64,000 nt of DNA from Adineta steineri. Lineage: Eukaryota; Rotifera; Eurotatoria; Adinetida; Adinetidae. Where the stretch lies: NCBI GenBank assembly GCA_905250115.1, contig CAJNOI010000090.1:62001-126000 (forward strand), written 5' to 3'. The notes below the pieces were generated by a model. It was not told the origin of the DNA. It made no database searches and saw nothing but the letters and a program-made list of their open reading frames with translations. This document shows, piece after piece, positions 24,233 to 34,226 of this stretch (within the stretch, counting starts at the first letter, position 1; the number at the start of each line of letters is the position of its first letter). The position numbers and the translations under genes are program-made.

Positions 24233-25004
24233 TACTTAATCAGGTTGAGGCTATATAGAAAAACAAACTTCTTGCTTCTCTTTTTTCCTTCTAAAAACTG
24301 CTTGTTATACTATCGTATAAATGATCCTTTTAAAATATATATTATTTTATTGATTAAACCTTTCTGCAAATTCTAATTTTGAGGGTGTGGGTGTGAATAT
24401 TCCGAAACTTTGTGGAATAAGAAGGTGAATTTCGCGTTTTTTTTGGGGTGTAGCATTATCTTTGGTAAAAAACCTAAGAAAATTTGCCGATTTTGTTGAG
24501 CAAAAAATAGAAATTTCGAAAGGTTGGGATGGTGTTAGATCCCCGACATTCACCCTTTCGGTCGCGCCACCCCTGCACTTAGCATTGGCATACGCTGAAT
24601 CACCTGTCTTTTGATTATTGCAAATATCGAGTGTATTGATATATTTTAGCTTTTATGATCATGGTTGTAATTATTTTTGACAAACGAAATGCTTGCGCTG
24701 ATGGTATTACACTCTATTATATTTCTTGTTATCAAAAATCGCCCCTATCTGTATTTGTTTCGCTCCTCATATAGTATTAGGAATGATCATAAATACTGTA
24801 AGAGAAAATAGTGAAAGCCAAAGACAAACTGAAAAAGGACAAATATTATGACACGCCATATAGAAGAGATGCATTGATATTTATCTTTTTATTCTTTACA
24901 CCGCCTTATCTATCGCAGCCTGTATTTCTATATTGACGCACACTCTGTCCATAACAGAAGTTACTAGTATATACTTTTGCGAGACAAATTTTAGTGCTTT
25001 TTTC
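24233..25004. other. Intergenic region with repeat copy B
   Basis: Has a single TGTGGG-type arm at 24376-24400 (TTTTGAGGGTGTGGGTGTG) and repeat copy B at 24446-24575. Otherwise AT-rich with no gene. Confidence 0.5.
24446..24575 (+). repeat. Dispersed repeat, copy B (transposon end)
   Basis: Runs from GGGTGTAGCATTATCTTTGG to GTCGCGCCACCCCTG; partner of copy A at 22786-22922. The pair sits on either side of the dispanin gene in direct orientation. Confidence 0.75.
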
Positions 25005-25709
25005 ATGGGAACTTGGTTAACACGTCCATTAGCAGGAAGGACAAATACTACTATAAATACGGTTGACAAGAAAAGCTTTATTCCAGCATTGGGCTACGAT
25101 TGGCTGACATCATTTTATGATTTCACAATTAAATTAACAATGCCTGAAAAAGAATTCAGAGAGAAGCTCATTGATGAATTAAAACCAAATGCCGGAGAAG
25201 TTATTTTAGAATTTGGATTTGGAACAGGACAGAATTTACTTCTTGCTTATGAACGGAACGATAGATTGAAACTTATTGGCGTTGACATTGATCCAAAAGT
25301 CAAAGCAATTGCTGAATATAAAATAAATAAGCGTGGTTTTGATATATCTCTTGACCTTTATGACGGCAAAACATTTCCGTATGCTGACAATTCATTTGAC
25401 AAAGTATTTAGTTCATTAGTTTTTCACCAACTTGACAAGGAAACTAAACTGTCCTGTTTGAAAGAAATTTTTCGTGTATTAAAACCAAATGGACAAATTC
25501 TCATTGGAGATTGGGGGCAAGCAAAATCGAAAATTATGCGGTTTGCATTTTATTTTGTTCAACTTCTTGATGGTTTTGCAACTACTAATGATAATGTTTA
25601 TGGTTTTTTACCGAAATTTATCGAACAAGTGGGCTTTAAAAATGTATATGAATCAGATTTTATTAATACTAAAATCGGCACTTATTCATATTACGTAGCA
25701 ACAAAATGA
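25005..25709 (+). CDS. Class I SAM-dependent methyltransferase, bacterial type
   Basis: 234 aa from the ATG at 25005, intronless. Motif I is VILEFGFGTGQN (about residues 65-76), followed by IGVDIDP with the acidic residue that binds the SAM ribose. The motif IV/post region FSSLVFHQL and LKEIFRVLKPNGQILIGDWG is typical of UbiE/COQ5-like methyltransferases. The substrate cannot be told. The N-terminus FIPALGYDWLTSFYDF is a hallmark of small bacterial methyltransferases of this type. No intron, together with bacterial-style domain borders, suggests a horizontally acquired gene. The frame is open upstream of the chosen ATG, so a slightly longer product from an upstream exon is possible. Confidence 0.82.
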   Translation: MGTWLTRPLAGRTNTTINTVDKKSFIPALGYDWLTSFYDFTIKLTMPEKEFREKLIDELKPNAGEVILEFGFGTGQNLLLAYERNDRLKLIGVDIDPKVKAIAEYKINKRGFDISLDLYDGKTFPYADNSFDKVFSSLVFHQLDKETKLSCLKEIFRVLKPNGQILIGDWGQAKSKIMRFAFYFVQLLDGFATTNDNVYGFLPKFIEQVGFKNVYESDFINTKIGTYSYYVATK

Positions 25710-25754
25710 ATTGTATATAAATTAACAAAACAATAATAAAATAAGAGTCTGATC

Positions 25755-25807
25755 ATCTTGAGGATGTGAATGTCTATTCTTTGCTTACACCCCACACCTT
25801 CAAGATC
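25755..25807. repeat. Telomere-like hairpin element
   Basis: ATCTTGAGGATGTGAATGT on the left and TTACACCCCACACCTTCAAGAT on the right, with a loop of about 10 nt. Confidence 0.68.
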
Positions 25808-25937
25808 TTTAGCTTCGAGTCTTGAAAGTTTAATAAAATCGTAGAACGAAAATTAATAGTATTACAACAAGCACGTTCTTTGATTATCAAAGCGACTCTT
25901 GTTCCCTTTCTTCTGACATTTTTTGCCTAAGAAAAAT

Positions 25938-26042
25938 AGATGTGTATGGGTTAGTGTGGCTGATTTTCTCATATCATATCCGCACCCACACCCTCAAATA
26001 AGGGTGTACGTGTAATCATATTCATTTTCAATCCACACTCTC
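25938..26042. repeat. Two adjacent telomere-like hairpin elements
   Basis: The first has GATGTGTATGGGTTAGTGTGG and CCGCACCCACACCCTCAA (to 25996). The second has AAGGGTGTACGTGT and CAATCCACACTCTCG (26000-26042). They lie just beyond the 3' end of the ART-TPR gene. Confidence 0.6.
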
Positions 26043-26070
26043 GTTTATTTTTACTCTACAGAGCCGTCAA

Positions 26071-28005
26071 TTACAATTTTCTTTTCACAATGTCGAGGCT
26101 CTTTCGATATATTTGAAGATGAGGATGATTTGCAGGCAGTGATAGCTGTCCAGTTTCGACAGCGCGTTTGTAAAACAAAAATGCTTTTGAATAGTCTCCT
26201 GTGTTGTTATATAGCAAGCCCATGTTGTTGTAAGACTGAGCCAGATCAGGATGATTTACAGGCAGAGTTTTTTGCCGAATTTCAAGTGCTTTTTCATGAA
26301 AGAAAAGTGCTTTTGTGTAGTTTTTCATATTGTCATACACCAAACCGATGTTGCTCAATGCAGTGGCCAAATTGGAATGGTTTGGAGAAGGAGTTTTTTG
26401 TAATATTGCAAGTGATTTTTCATAAAATGAAACTGCTTTCGTGTACTTTCCCATATTGTCATATATCCCGCCGATGCTACTATACGAATTAGCTAAATCA
26501 GGATGATTTCGTGGACGAATTTTTCGTAAGATTTGAAGAGCTTTTTCGTAAAATACAAGTGCTCCGGCATAGTCCGCTTGATAATTCTTAACCAGTCCGA
26601 GCTGATGAGTAGTTTCCGCTCGTTCATCCTCATCTAATGCCATGCTGAATAGTATTCGGTAAATCTGTTCGGCTTTGTTAAACTCACCTAGGTGAATGAG
26701 CAATTCACTGAGTCGATACCATCCTTTTGAACCTTGAAACGACTTGTTTTCTCGTATCAGTTTAGTGAGTTCGTTAAGCTGTTGATCCTTATCACTCGTC
26801 AGTGTGAGTTCGACCTGCCATAGCCGACTGGTTTCATCAAGTTGCTTAATTTCACCGATACGAAATACGGTATGCATTGAGAAGAGAATCTCTTTCTCTG
26901 ATGAAAACTGGCTAACATTACGTAGATCAGCAAACGGAGTCGACGAGATCGATGGATCGATTGTCATTTCAAAAAGAACTCCTATCAAATCGGGATTATC
27001 TCGATTGCTGTCAGCAAAAGCGCAAGAAACATCTCGGTCTGCACTTGTCGACACAAAGTTGTTGAATGAAAAGAGTCCACCTCTTGTTTTCATCATTTTT
27101 GAGAAGTCTCTTTTTGACATACCTTGGCCTCGATATACAATAAATGGTTGTACATATTCACTAGATTGTTCCAAGTGCAATTGTTCGATATTTCTATGAA
27201 GATCATGAACAAAGAAACCCATCTTAATGATAATATCTACTTCCAGAGTGCGTAAAGCTCGATTGAGCATTGCATACAAGAAGTATTCACAAGTATACCA
27301 CCAGATGGCTCGATCTTGACGATAATTTCGCTCGAAGTCTTGGATAACTTTTAATTCGTGGTCGTTTTTAGCGTACTGATCATAACAGTAGGTGGTCAAA
27401 TCTTTAATATGTTGTTTATCGAATTTTATTTCCATAAAAATTTCTTTAAATAATTGTGTGTACATAAATGATGGATCGATTTGGTCTAAATTTTGAATTG
27501 ATGTACCGCCAGACGGAACAAAACTCATAGACATAGAATCTTGCTCACAACGTCTTGCAGTTTGTTTGATTGATTCACAAATAGGCACAATTTGATTGAA
27601 AACACCCTTTACTTTGAACCACGCTTTCCCTCGTTGTTCATCACATGACTTATTGGCACAAAAAATATAGATTGAATCAATTTGAGGCATATTATGTATG
27701 ATAGATATTGTCTGCTCACTGAAAGCACCAGACACAATCATAAAAACCTTTTCATCTTTAAGTTTAGCCAGAAAATCAATGCATTCATCAGCGTTGTTGA
27801 ATATGTCGATAGTATTAACGATGCGCCGTAGTTGAATTAATGAGTAACGACAATCGTTGTTGGTTTCGTGAATGTTTGAATCTAACCAAACGAGAAAAGT
27901 TTTTTGAACGACTTGGGAACGTACGGATGAACGCTGCATTGAAGTGATATTATCCGCTTGTTCTACTGAAGGACTGCACGCAGACTTTGATGTTTTGCCA
28001 CCCAT
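26071..28005 (-). CDS. R-S-E mono-ADP-ribosyltransferase with C-terminal TPR array
   Basis: A single exon of 644 aa. Residues 30-160 form an N-terminal domain (KTFLVWLDSNIH ... IYIFCANKS) found in related rotifer proteins but without a named function. The ART domain follows with the R-S-E triad: Arg in IVYRGQGMS (about residue 290), STS in NFVSTSADRD (about 317) and ExE in SSEKEILF (about 367). The ExE glutamates fit an arginine-specific enzyme. From about 420 to the end lie five or more kinesin-light-chain-type TPRs (ALVFYEKALQI, AVSFYEKSLAI, ALFFHEKALEI). The start MGGKTSKSAC matches an N-myristoylation signal with a nearby Cys, so membrane attachment is likely. Family role: transfer of ADP-ribose from NAD to a target protein that the TPRs may select. 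Confidence 0.87.
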   Translation of the reverse strand: MGGKTSKSACSPSVEQADNITSMQRSSVRSQVVQKTFLVWLDSNIHETNNDCRYSLIQLRRIVNTIDIFNNADECIDFLAKLKDEKVFMIVSGAFSEQTISIIHNMPQIDSIYIFCANKSCDEQRGKAWFKVKGVFNQIVPICESIKQTARRCEQDSMSMSFVPSGGTSIQNLDQIDPSFMYTQLFKEIFMEIKFDKQHIKDLTTYCYDQYAKNDHELKVIQDFERNYRQDRAIWWYTCEYFLYAMLNRALRTLEVDIIIKMGFFVHDLHRNIEQLHLEQSSEYVQPFIVYRGQGMSKRDFSKMMKTRGGLFSFNNFVSTSADRDVSCAFADSNRDNPDLIGVLFEMTIDPSISSTPFADLRNVSQFSSEKEILFSMHTVFRIGEIKQLDETSRLWQVELTLTSDKDQQLNELTKLIRENKSFQGSKGWYRLSELLIHLGEFNKAEQIYRILFSMALDEDERAETTHQLGLVKNYQADYAGALVFYEKALQILRKIRPRNHPDLANSYSSIGGIYDNMGKYTKAVSFYEKSLAILQKTPSPNHSNLATALSNIGLVYDNMKNYTKALFFHEKALEIRQKTLPVNHPDLAQSYNNMGLLYNNTGDYSKAFLFYKRAVETGQLSLPANHPHLQIYRKSLDIVKRKL

Positions 28006-28870
28006 GTCGTATGTTCGTAGGTAGGAAAACTGATCTTGACGTTATTTTTAGTAGATCTGAAATAGTAAATCAGTAAATATTGGTATAAAAGAAGCGAGAG
28101 GTGCTTTATACATTTTCCCCGAACAGGTGAGTGTGGATAAAAAAGAGGGACATCCACATCCTAGAGTGTTGTTTTGTTTTGATATCTTTTTTTGAGTCAA
28201 GTCGTTATTTTAATTCTCTTATTACCTACTCAAGGCTGGACTTTATTCTTGTTTACCACACGGTTTTCATCGTATCGAAAGATAAATTTAAAAGAAAAAA
28301 AAGAATTTTTTCTCTTTCTCAACATTAGTTAAGATAAGTAATGCTATCTCTGTTGTATGTAACAACATTTTTACGCTTCTTTCCTTGTCTCAATCCGTCT
28401 CGTCAAGTTGATTCAAACTTGTTCTTTGAATCCTACTAATTCATGATTGCAGGATTTTTTATGATTAAGCAGGATCCTTTTCAGGATCTCTTTAAGTTTC
28501 GGTAAAGTTAATTTTTGTGAATTGAGAGTGTAGATGTGGGCCTGTGTCTTCTTTTTACACACAACCTGAAGATACATTCTCTTCATTTGTAGCTGAGAAT
28601 GCAGAAATAGACACAATAACAACCAGTGCATCATGGTATATGTTTTCGATCAAATGATAGCAATGAAGATAATTCATCGAAAAACTTAGATGATATATTC
28701 GATTTAATTAAAAAAATATGCACCTGAAACCTTTAGTTTTGCTCAACTTAGTTTAACCCGTAATTTGTTTTTTGGAGTTTTATTATTTTTGCTGAATATC
28801 TTGCTGATTGTCTTATATAGTCTGATATCTATCACAGAAAAATACAGAATTAAGGAGAATAAACAGTCAG
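28006..28870. other. Intergenic region, nothing firm
   Basis: AT-rich, with a decayed hairpin element at 28125-28164. A 73-codon minus-strand ORF at 28413-28634 begins with a signal-like stretch but has no supporting feature. Confidence 0.4.
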
Positions 28871-30181
28871 TTAGACTTCGGCATGTATCACTGGTAGATG
28901 TGATTTTTGAAATTTAAGGTCAAATAAATCTTCGCCGTTATATTCATCTGTTTGCACAGACCATTTGCCTTCAAATTGATCCGTTTTAGAATTCCACATC
29001 AGTTGAATAGTAGTTGGATAATCTGAATTTTCTGATCGATTATCGAGGTATTCTGAATATTCTTTCTTAACATCAATTTGACGTGTTTCATTTGAGTAAG
29101 TGCCAGCGAAAGTAAATTTACCGACATCGTCCATTCCTAACCCTGTCAGTGTCGTATGATTGGGATCAAACCAAAGTGACAATTGATGAGGACCATGCCA
29201 AGTGTCATCTTGAAAATATCTAGTTTCCCAAAAACCAGATTTGAATATATTAGTGCCGGATCTATTTTGTCGACAAACCGGATTAGTAACGTTTTGAGCA
29301 GGTAGCACATTTGACGGTGATTTTCGAGCTTTCCCCGCTAACCCATAATGCTTTAAAAAGCAGGCTAAACAAATGACTACAACAACAACAACAGCGACGC
29401 TGGAGAGAAATAAACCCCTTTGGCATCCAACAGTATTACATGAACTATTTTTAGTTCCACCAGAATGACCAACCCCATCTGAACTCTCACTTGCACGATT
29501 AGTTGAAGTTTCATGAATAACAGGTTTAAGAGTATCCGGTTCGAGAGTAAAAGGTTCAAAAGTAACAGGCTTATGAGTACTAGGTTCAATAGTACCAGGC
29601 GTAAGAGTATCAGGTTTAAGAGTACCAGGTTCAAGAGTAACAGCTTCGAGAGTGCCAGGCTTAAGAATATCAGGTTTAGGGGTAACAGGTTTACGAGTGA
29701 CAGGTTTACGACTGACAAATTCAATAGGTACAGGTTTAGCATCACGCAGACGATGAACAAGTTCAGACATATGAACAGTATCATCGTTATGACTGCCAAA
29801 TGCAAGAATATCAGCATTATCATATTTTTGATTAAAACGTTTGATAAAATCAGCATTTTCCTGCTGTTGTTTAATAAGTTTGAAAACATCAGCATTTTCC
29901 TGCTGTTGTTTAATAAGTTTGAAAACATCAGCATTTTCCTGCTGTTGTTTAATAAGTTTGAGAACATCAGCATTTTCCTTCACTTGTTTGAGAGTCCCAC
30001 GAATATAAGCAGCATCATAGTTCTGATTAACAAATTCATGAATACCAGAATTAGAATTATAATGTTCAATAATAGAAGGTTCACGAATTCGAGGAACCTC
30101 GTGATTAATATAAATGCGTTCATCATTCGCTTTAATTCCTAAACAGATGACAAGAAGAAGTTCATAACAGATTAAATGCAT
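28871..30181 (-). CDS. Single-pass membrane protein with two internal tandem-repeat blocks
   Basis: 436 aa from the ATG at 30181, which starts a good signal peptide (MHLICYELLLVICLGIKA); an upstream in-frame ATG at 30208 would weaken it. The ectodomain carries a 13-residue repeat (QQQENADVFKLIK, three copies) and then a five-residue Thr/Pro repeat (TLxPx type, about 13 units). A hydrophobic helix (SVAVVVVVVICLACFL) follows. The C-terminal domain of about 150 aa contains FWETRYFQDDTWHGPHQLSL and WNSKTDQFEGKW. It resembles a small beta-rich domain seen in other hypothetical proteins, with no known function. The repeats are coding and in phase (39 bp and 15 bp). It could be a glycosylated cell-surface protein; the function is unknown. 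Confidence 0.68.
   Translation of the reverse strand: MHLICYELLLVICLGIKANDERIYINHEVPRIREPSIIEHYNSNSGIHEFVNQNYDAAYIRGTLKQVKENADVLKLIKQQQENADVFKLIKQQQENADVFKLIKQQQENADFIKRFNQKYDNADILAFGSHNDDTVHMSELVHRLRDAKPVPIEFVSRKPVTRKPVTPKPDILKPGTLEAVTLEPGTLKPDTLTPGTIEPSTHKPVTFEPFTLEPDTLKPVIHETSTNRASESSDGVGHSGGTKNSSCNTVGCQRGLFLSSVAVVVVVVICLACFLKHYGLAGKARKSPSNVLPAQNVTNPVCRQNRSGTNIFKSGFWETRYFQDDTWHGPHQLSLWFDPNHTTLTGLGMDDVGKFTFAGTYSNETRQIDVKKEYSEYLDNRSENSDYPTTIQLMWNSKTDQFEGKWSVQTDEYNGEDLFDLKFQKSHLPVIHAEV
29517..29710. repeat. 15-bp coding minisatellite (Thr/Pro repeat)
   Basis: About 13 degenerate copies of AGAGTACCAGGTTCA (plus strand), each encoding one five-residue TLxPx unit on the minus strand. Confidence 0.75.
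29851..29967. repeat. 39-bp coding tandem repeat, three near-identical copies
   Basis: Units begin at 29851, 29890 and 29929 with CAGCATTTTCCTGCTGTTG. A diverged fourth begins at 29968. The near identity indicates recent expansion or homogenisation. Confidence 0.85.
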
Positions 30182-30632
30182 TATGCTATCAATAGATATA
30201 TACCACACAAATAAGCAGACCGTCTATTGTAATGATATTCAACAGTTTTATACACAAATATATGCTTGCTTCTGAGACATACACTATTTATATGGCTACG
30301 TCGTGTCTCATTTACACATTTGCTTTCTTATCATACATATAAAAACAAATGACGTGTATTTTACCTTTGAAACTGACGTGTAGTATCAAAGCCTACTCCA
30401 TTGTATATGTATGGTCTCTTTTTGAACTTGCTATTTCTTCCACTCTAAATATTTATTTTGGCTATGTGTATTCTTTCGATGATAAACGCATAGTTGGAAG
30501 AAACCAAGAGAATAGAAGATGGGAGAGAAAAAATCTAAAATGTTGTCATCTTGCAAAGATAAAAAAAGAATTATTCCGCGAAAGAAAGCAACGGTAACGC
30601 ATACGAGTTGAAAGCTTCAGCTGAAACTTGCA

Positions 30633-30702
30633 TCTTGAGGGTGTGGGTGTGTGTGTGAATGAGTATTGTTTTGTTTATTTCCTCATGCATCCACATCCTC
30701 AA
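30633..30702. repeat. Telomere-like hairpin element
   Basis: TCTTGAGGGTGTGGGTGTGTG on the left and GCATCCACATCCTCAAG on the right. Confidence 0.72.
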
Positions 30703-30862
30703 GTATTCCTCATTTCTTTAGTATGAATTTGTAGAATTATTTATCCTATTTCAATCGTGTTTACTAATCGAATTATCTAGCATATTCATGATCAGATATA
30801 TCAAATGACTCTGTCTCTCATCCTTAATTATTTTTAACGCTTTTTATAAGTATACCATTCCG

Positions 30863-31060
30863 TTGATCAGACTGATGTTATTCTGTTTCAAAATGGTTTA
30901 CTATTTTAGAAAAATGAGTAAACATATCAATCCAGTGAGCAGATTAATTCGTTCACAAAGGGAATTAAGAATGATTCGTGATATTGTGTCGATTGTATTT
31001 GTTTTATTCATCTTTAGTATACCCTATGTTATATTTATTCTCATGTTATTTTTTTCTTAG
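30863..31060 (+). pseudogene. Fragment of a rhodopsin-like GPCR (TM5 end to TM6)
   Basis: The 65-codon frame reads as a basic third loop (RSQRELRMIRDI) followed by a TM6-like helix (SIVFVLFIFSIPYVIF), the arrangement seen in rotifer peptide-type GPCRs. No TM1-4 or TM7 could be found in the flanks, and stops follow immediately. Best read as a relic. Confidence 0.35.
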
Positions 31061-31224
31061 AATACCGAAATATTTGTCGATGTATTCTTATGACTTGTAA
31101 TGATTACTCTGTATGGAATTATCGAACGACTGAAAATGTCTGTGATGAAAAAGATCAATAGACGAACAATTAGAATAATATCAGTGATAGCATAAAAGAT
31201 TTCGTTGTTGTTAGTTTAATGAAC

Positions 31225-31280
31225 ATCTTGAGGGTGTGGGTGTAAGAAATAAACAAACATCAGATCCACACCCTCAAGAT
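31225..31280. repeat. Telomere-like hairpin element (clean copy)
   Basis: ATCTTGAGGGTGTGGGTGT and ATCCACACCCTCAAGAT form nearly perfect arms around a loop of about 20 nt. A good reference copy for the family. Confidence 0.8.
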
Positions 31281-31536
31281 AAAATTCTTGTTTGTTTTTT
31301 TAGACGTTTCTTTTTCTTTTCATTTCAAATATATTGCAGAAAACGTGTAATGCTAAAATCGTCTATAGTTTTTATTAAAAACGAATTAGATTACCCAGTG
31401 TAAGGGTATATATAGACGAGCATTCTCTCTTCATTGTAATCGATCCAATCATCCTAGTTCTTTATCAAGTATTTTCTGAAAATGAAAATCGTTGAATGGG
31501 AAGTGTTTTTTCTGTTGTCGCATCGTCTGTAATTGT

Positions 31537-33030
31537 TCAAGGTTCCTTGTTTAAATTATTGGATGTTAAGATCACAATTCTGGATTTTCGAATCTGATAC
31601 AATACAACTCCTGTAGCAATAATTATAATAAGAAAATTTAATCCAGCCAAAATACTGAACAATGGTCCATAATTTATCAATTTCACTAATGGAACAGTAA
31701 CGATAAGTCCTACACCAGCAAATGTAAAACTGAGCGAATTAAGGAGCGCAAGAAGTGCACCAGCCATTGCTGGTTTCTTAACATTGATAAACGCGCAAAC
31801 GCTCGTAAATAAAAATGTTTCACCAAAACAAAAGATGACGATGCCAAGAATTGGTACAACTATATGAACACCAAAATGAAACGTCCATCCACATATTAAT
31901 AATCCAATAGGACAAGTTAGAGAACCTAATAAACTGAAAATGAGACGACCTTCCATGACTCGTGAAAAACGTTTGGCTGAGCAATCTGAAACATAACCTC
32001 CCAATAAACTACCAACAAGTGAAGATATACCAGTTGGAATATAACAAACACCAACGATGAACGGAGTTAATTTATATGGTTCTTCAGATGCTCGATTAGA
32101 CATAAGAGTAAGTATAATAAATAAACAACCATAATTAATGTTACAAGCAATTATATGTGGTGCCATAGTTATATCGAATAAGAATACAAATGGACGCCAC
32201 GGTGCCATAAAATGAGGCTTTAAAATACTATCAGCTTCTTGAACTTCTATTGCATCTATTTTCTTCTTATTAGAACAGCATTTATTCGTTGGATTTCGTA
32301 ATTGTTTCATTACAAAGTAATGATGTGTTTCAGGAACAAATACAAGAATTAGAATAGCAGATAGGACAGCTAAGATAGCCAATGTAATAAATGTACTTCG
32401 CCATCCGAGCCAATTCGATAAAGCACCACCAATAAATGGACCAAGGATAGGTCCGACAAGTAATGGAACAAGAAAAAGACCCATGGCAAAACCAAGATTT
32501 TCAGATCGATATATATCAACAATAACACTTTGTCCGACAACAAATGATGCAGATATTGCTCCACCTTGTAATGCACGAAAAATAAGTAGTACAATAATCG
32601 AACGTGCCAGAATACACACAATAGTAAATGCAACAAAGAAACCGAACGATATTAAAAGTATAATTTTACGCCCATATCGATCACCCAAAGGACCCCATAG
32701 AAGACCAACAACGCCGGCTGCAATAAGATATGCCGAAACTGTATAATCGACTAGTGTAGTACTTGCATGTAAGTCATGTTCTATCTCGATTAATGCCGGT
32801 AAATAGACGGTATCAGAAAAAGGAAGAATAAGACCAGAGAATGATAACGTAATTAAAATGAAAAGACGACGTCGAGTGCTACGAATATCATAGATACTTA
32901 CAATAGACGGAGTGTGGTCGATTGTAGTCGGGGATTCTAATGTTTTTGAGATTAAAGTTGGATCAATAGTTTGTGAGTTATATGTCATGTTATTATCGGT
33001 TGTTGAAAAGTCAAAGCTTGATCGCTTCAT
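31537..33030 (-). CDS. MFS transporter, DHA1 drug:H+ antiporter type
   Basis: 497 aa, single exon. A polar N-terminal tail of about 50 aa precedes twelve hydrophobic helices. The first helix has FSGLILPFSDTVYLPAL, the DHA1 pattern. The loop 2-3 motif A is LLWGPLGDRYGRK. Motif C in helix 5 appears as LVPLLVGPILGPFIGGAL, typical of antiporters. The helix 6-7 loop is basic. Family role: proton-driven export of small toxic compounds at the plasma membrane. The sequence style is closest to fungal and bacterial DHA1 members, and the gene has no introns. Horizontal origin is therefore plausible but not proven by sight. Confidence 0.85.
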   Translation of the reverse strand: MKRSSFDFSTTDNNMTYNSQTIDPTLISKTLESPTTIDHTPSIVSIYDIRSTRRRLFILITLSFSGLILPFSDTVYLPALIEIEHDLHASTTLVDYTVSAYLIAAGVVGLLWGPLGDRYGRKIILLISFGFFVAFTIVCILARSIIVLLIFRALQGGAISASFVVGQSVIVDIYRSENLGFAMGLFLVPLLVGPILGPFIGGALSNWLGWRSTFITLAILAVLSAILILVFVPETHHYFVMKQLRNPTNKCCSNKKKIDAIEVQEADSILKPHFMAPWRPFVFLFDITMAPHIIACNINYGCLFIILTLMSNRASEEPYKLTPFIVGVCYIPTGISSLVGSLLGGYVSDCSAKRFSRVMEGRLIFSLLGSLTCPIGLLICGWTFHFGVHIVVPILGIVIFCFGETFLFTSVCAFINVKKPAMAGALLALLNSLSFTFAGVGLIVTVPLVKLINYGPLFSILAGLNFLIIIIATGVVLYQIRKSRIVILTSNNLNKEP

Positions 33031-33904
33031 ACGTACGTAATAATACTAATATATTATGGGTACTCAAAATCACAAAACGGTACTATAAAAGAAAAAATGA
33101 AATAATCTTTGGTTATAAAAAACAACCTTGATATAATCAATTGCTAAATAAGAAACGAAGGATGATATTTTTTTCTCAGGTAGATATATAAATATTGGAA
33201 TAGCGTTCTGATATATACGTAGTAAAAAGGACAAGATAAAGTACTTTTATAACTTATTTATTCAGGGTATGGATGTAACGATTTCTGAGTCAGTATAGAA
33301 ATGTAGAAGAATATATATTTATATAAATCTCTATTCCTCCAAAGAAATCGTAACCATACTGTATTTCCCTCGTCCTTTCTATAGTTTGGTACATAAAGAA
33401 GTCGGAGGATAATAATGTATCAGCGGATGATAAGCGCATGTTCTTCTTATAGCATGCACATCGGTACGAAGAGGAGGAATAAAGGAAAAAGGACGAAGGA
33501 AAGAAAAAGCGTCGAGAAAGTAGAAAGGAGAATTGTACAATCTTTTAGATTGTGACAATGGATGTTACAGATGATTAGTACATATGGCTTACCAATATAA
33601 GATCCTGCTTTTTGTTGTTGCTATAATTATCTAAGATATTTTTCGATCATTTTTTATCGAGATTAATATTAAAATAGATACATAATATTCTCAAAAACAA
33701 TTTTTACAGTCATCCTAACGATCAACAAGTTCATTTTTACTTTTGTTTCATACAATTTGCGATCTTGTTTTATCGTTCTGTGCACAACTGATAACGATCG
33801 TAAATGGTTTGACTGTTGAGTATGCAATCGTTTATTACACGATGAGATATGGAGCTGTAAAACGGTACCTATTAAAGCACAAAAACTGTTTCAAAATAGT
33901 AGTG

Positions 33905-33956
33905 AGTGAGGATGTGGGTAGTTGACGAGAAGAGATACTCACATTTACCCTCAATT
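33905..33956. repeat. Telomere-like hairpin element
   Basis: GAGTGAGGATGTGGGTAGT on the left and ACTCACATTTACCCTCAA on the right. Confidence 0.6.
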
Positions 33957-34077
33957 ATTGAGAAAATAAATAATAAATTATAGAAAGACATATTAATACG
34001 ATTAAGTTTATTTGAACAAACATGAAACATTTCTTTTTATGTATTTTTTTACACAATGCTCACTAGGTGGAAGAACG

Positions 34078-34180
34078 AGAGGGTGTGAATGTGGAGTAAG
34101 GATGAATGGATGTCACAGTGAGTAACCTATTTATGGTTTAAGCTTACACGCACTCGCACACCAACACCCACATCCTTAGA
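34078..34180. repeat. Telomere-like hairpin element, long loop
   Basis: AGAGGGTGTGAATGTGGAGT on the left and ACACCAACACCCACATCCTT on the right, with a loop of about 60 nt. Confidence 0.6.
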
Positions 34181-34226
34181 ATAAAATCTTTCATATTATA
34201 AAATTTTATTTTATTTCTTTTTGCTT

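Larger units (their letters stand above)
30182..31536. other. Intergenic region with a GPCR relic and two hairpins
   Basis: Contains hairpin elements at 30633-30702 and 31225-31280 and a receptor-like fragment at 30863-31060. The rest is AT-rich with no gene. Confidence 0.5.
33031..34226. other. Intergenic region with two hairpin elements
   Basis: Carries the elements at 33905-33956 and 34078-34180. The part adjacent to the transporter has a purine-rich stretch (33410-33540). No gene is visible. Confidence 0.5.

Noticed and set aside
28413..28634. Minus-strand 73-codon ORF with signal-like start
   Set aside because: No family, no splice support and no conservation visible; may be chance.
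29513..30142. A 209-codon plus-strand ORF rich in Arg/Phe/Lys/Ser
   Set aside because: It is the antisense shadow of the repeat-rich membrane protein; its repeats follow from the 15-bp and 39-bp coding units on the minus strand.
30349..30597. 82-codon plus-strand ORF
   Set aside because: No recognisable domain, unusual Lys/Arg tail and no splice or start context.
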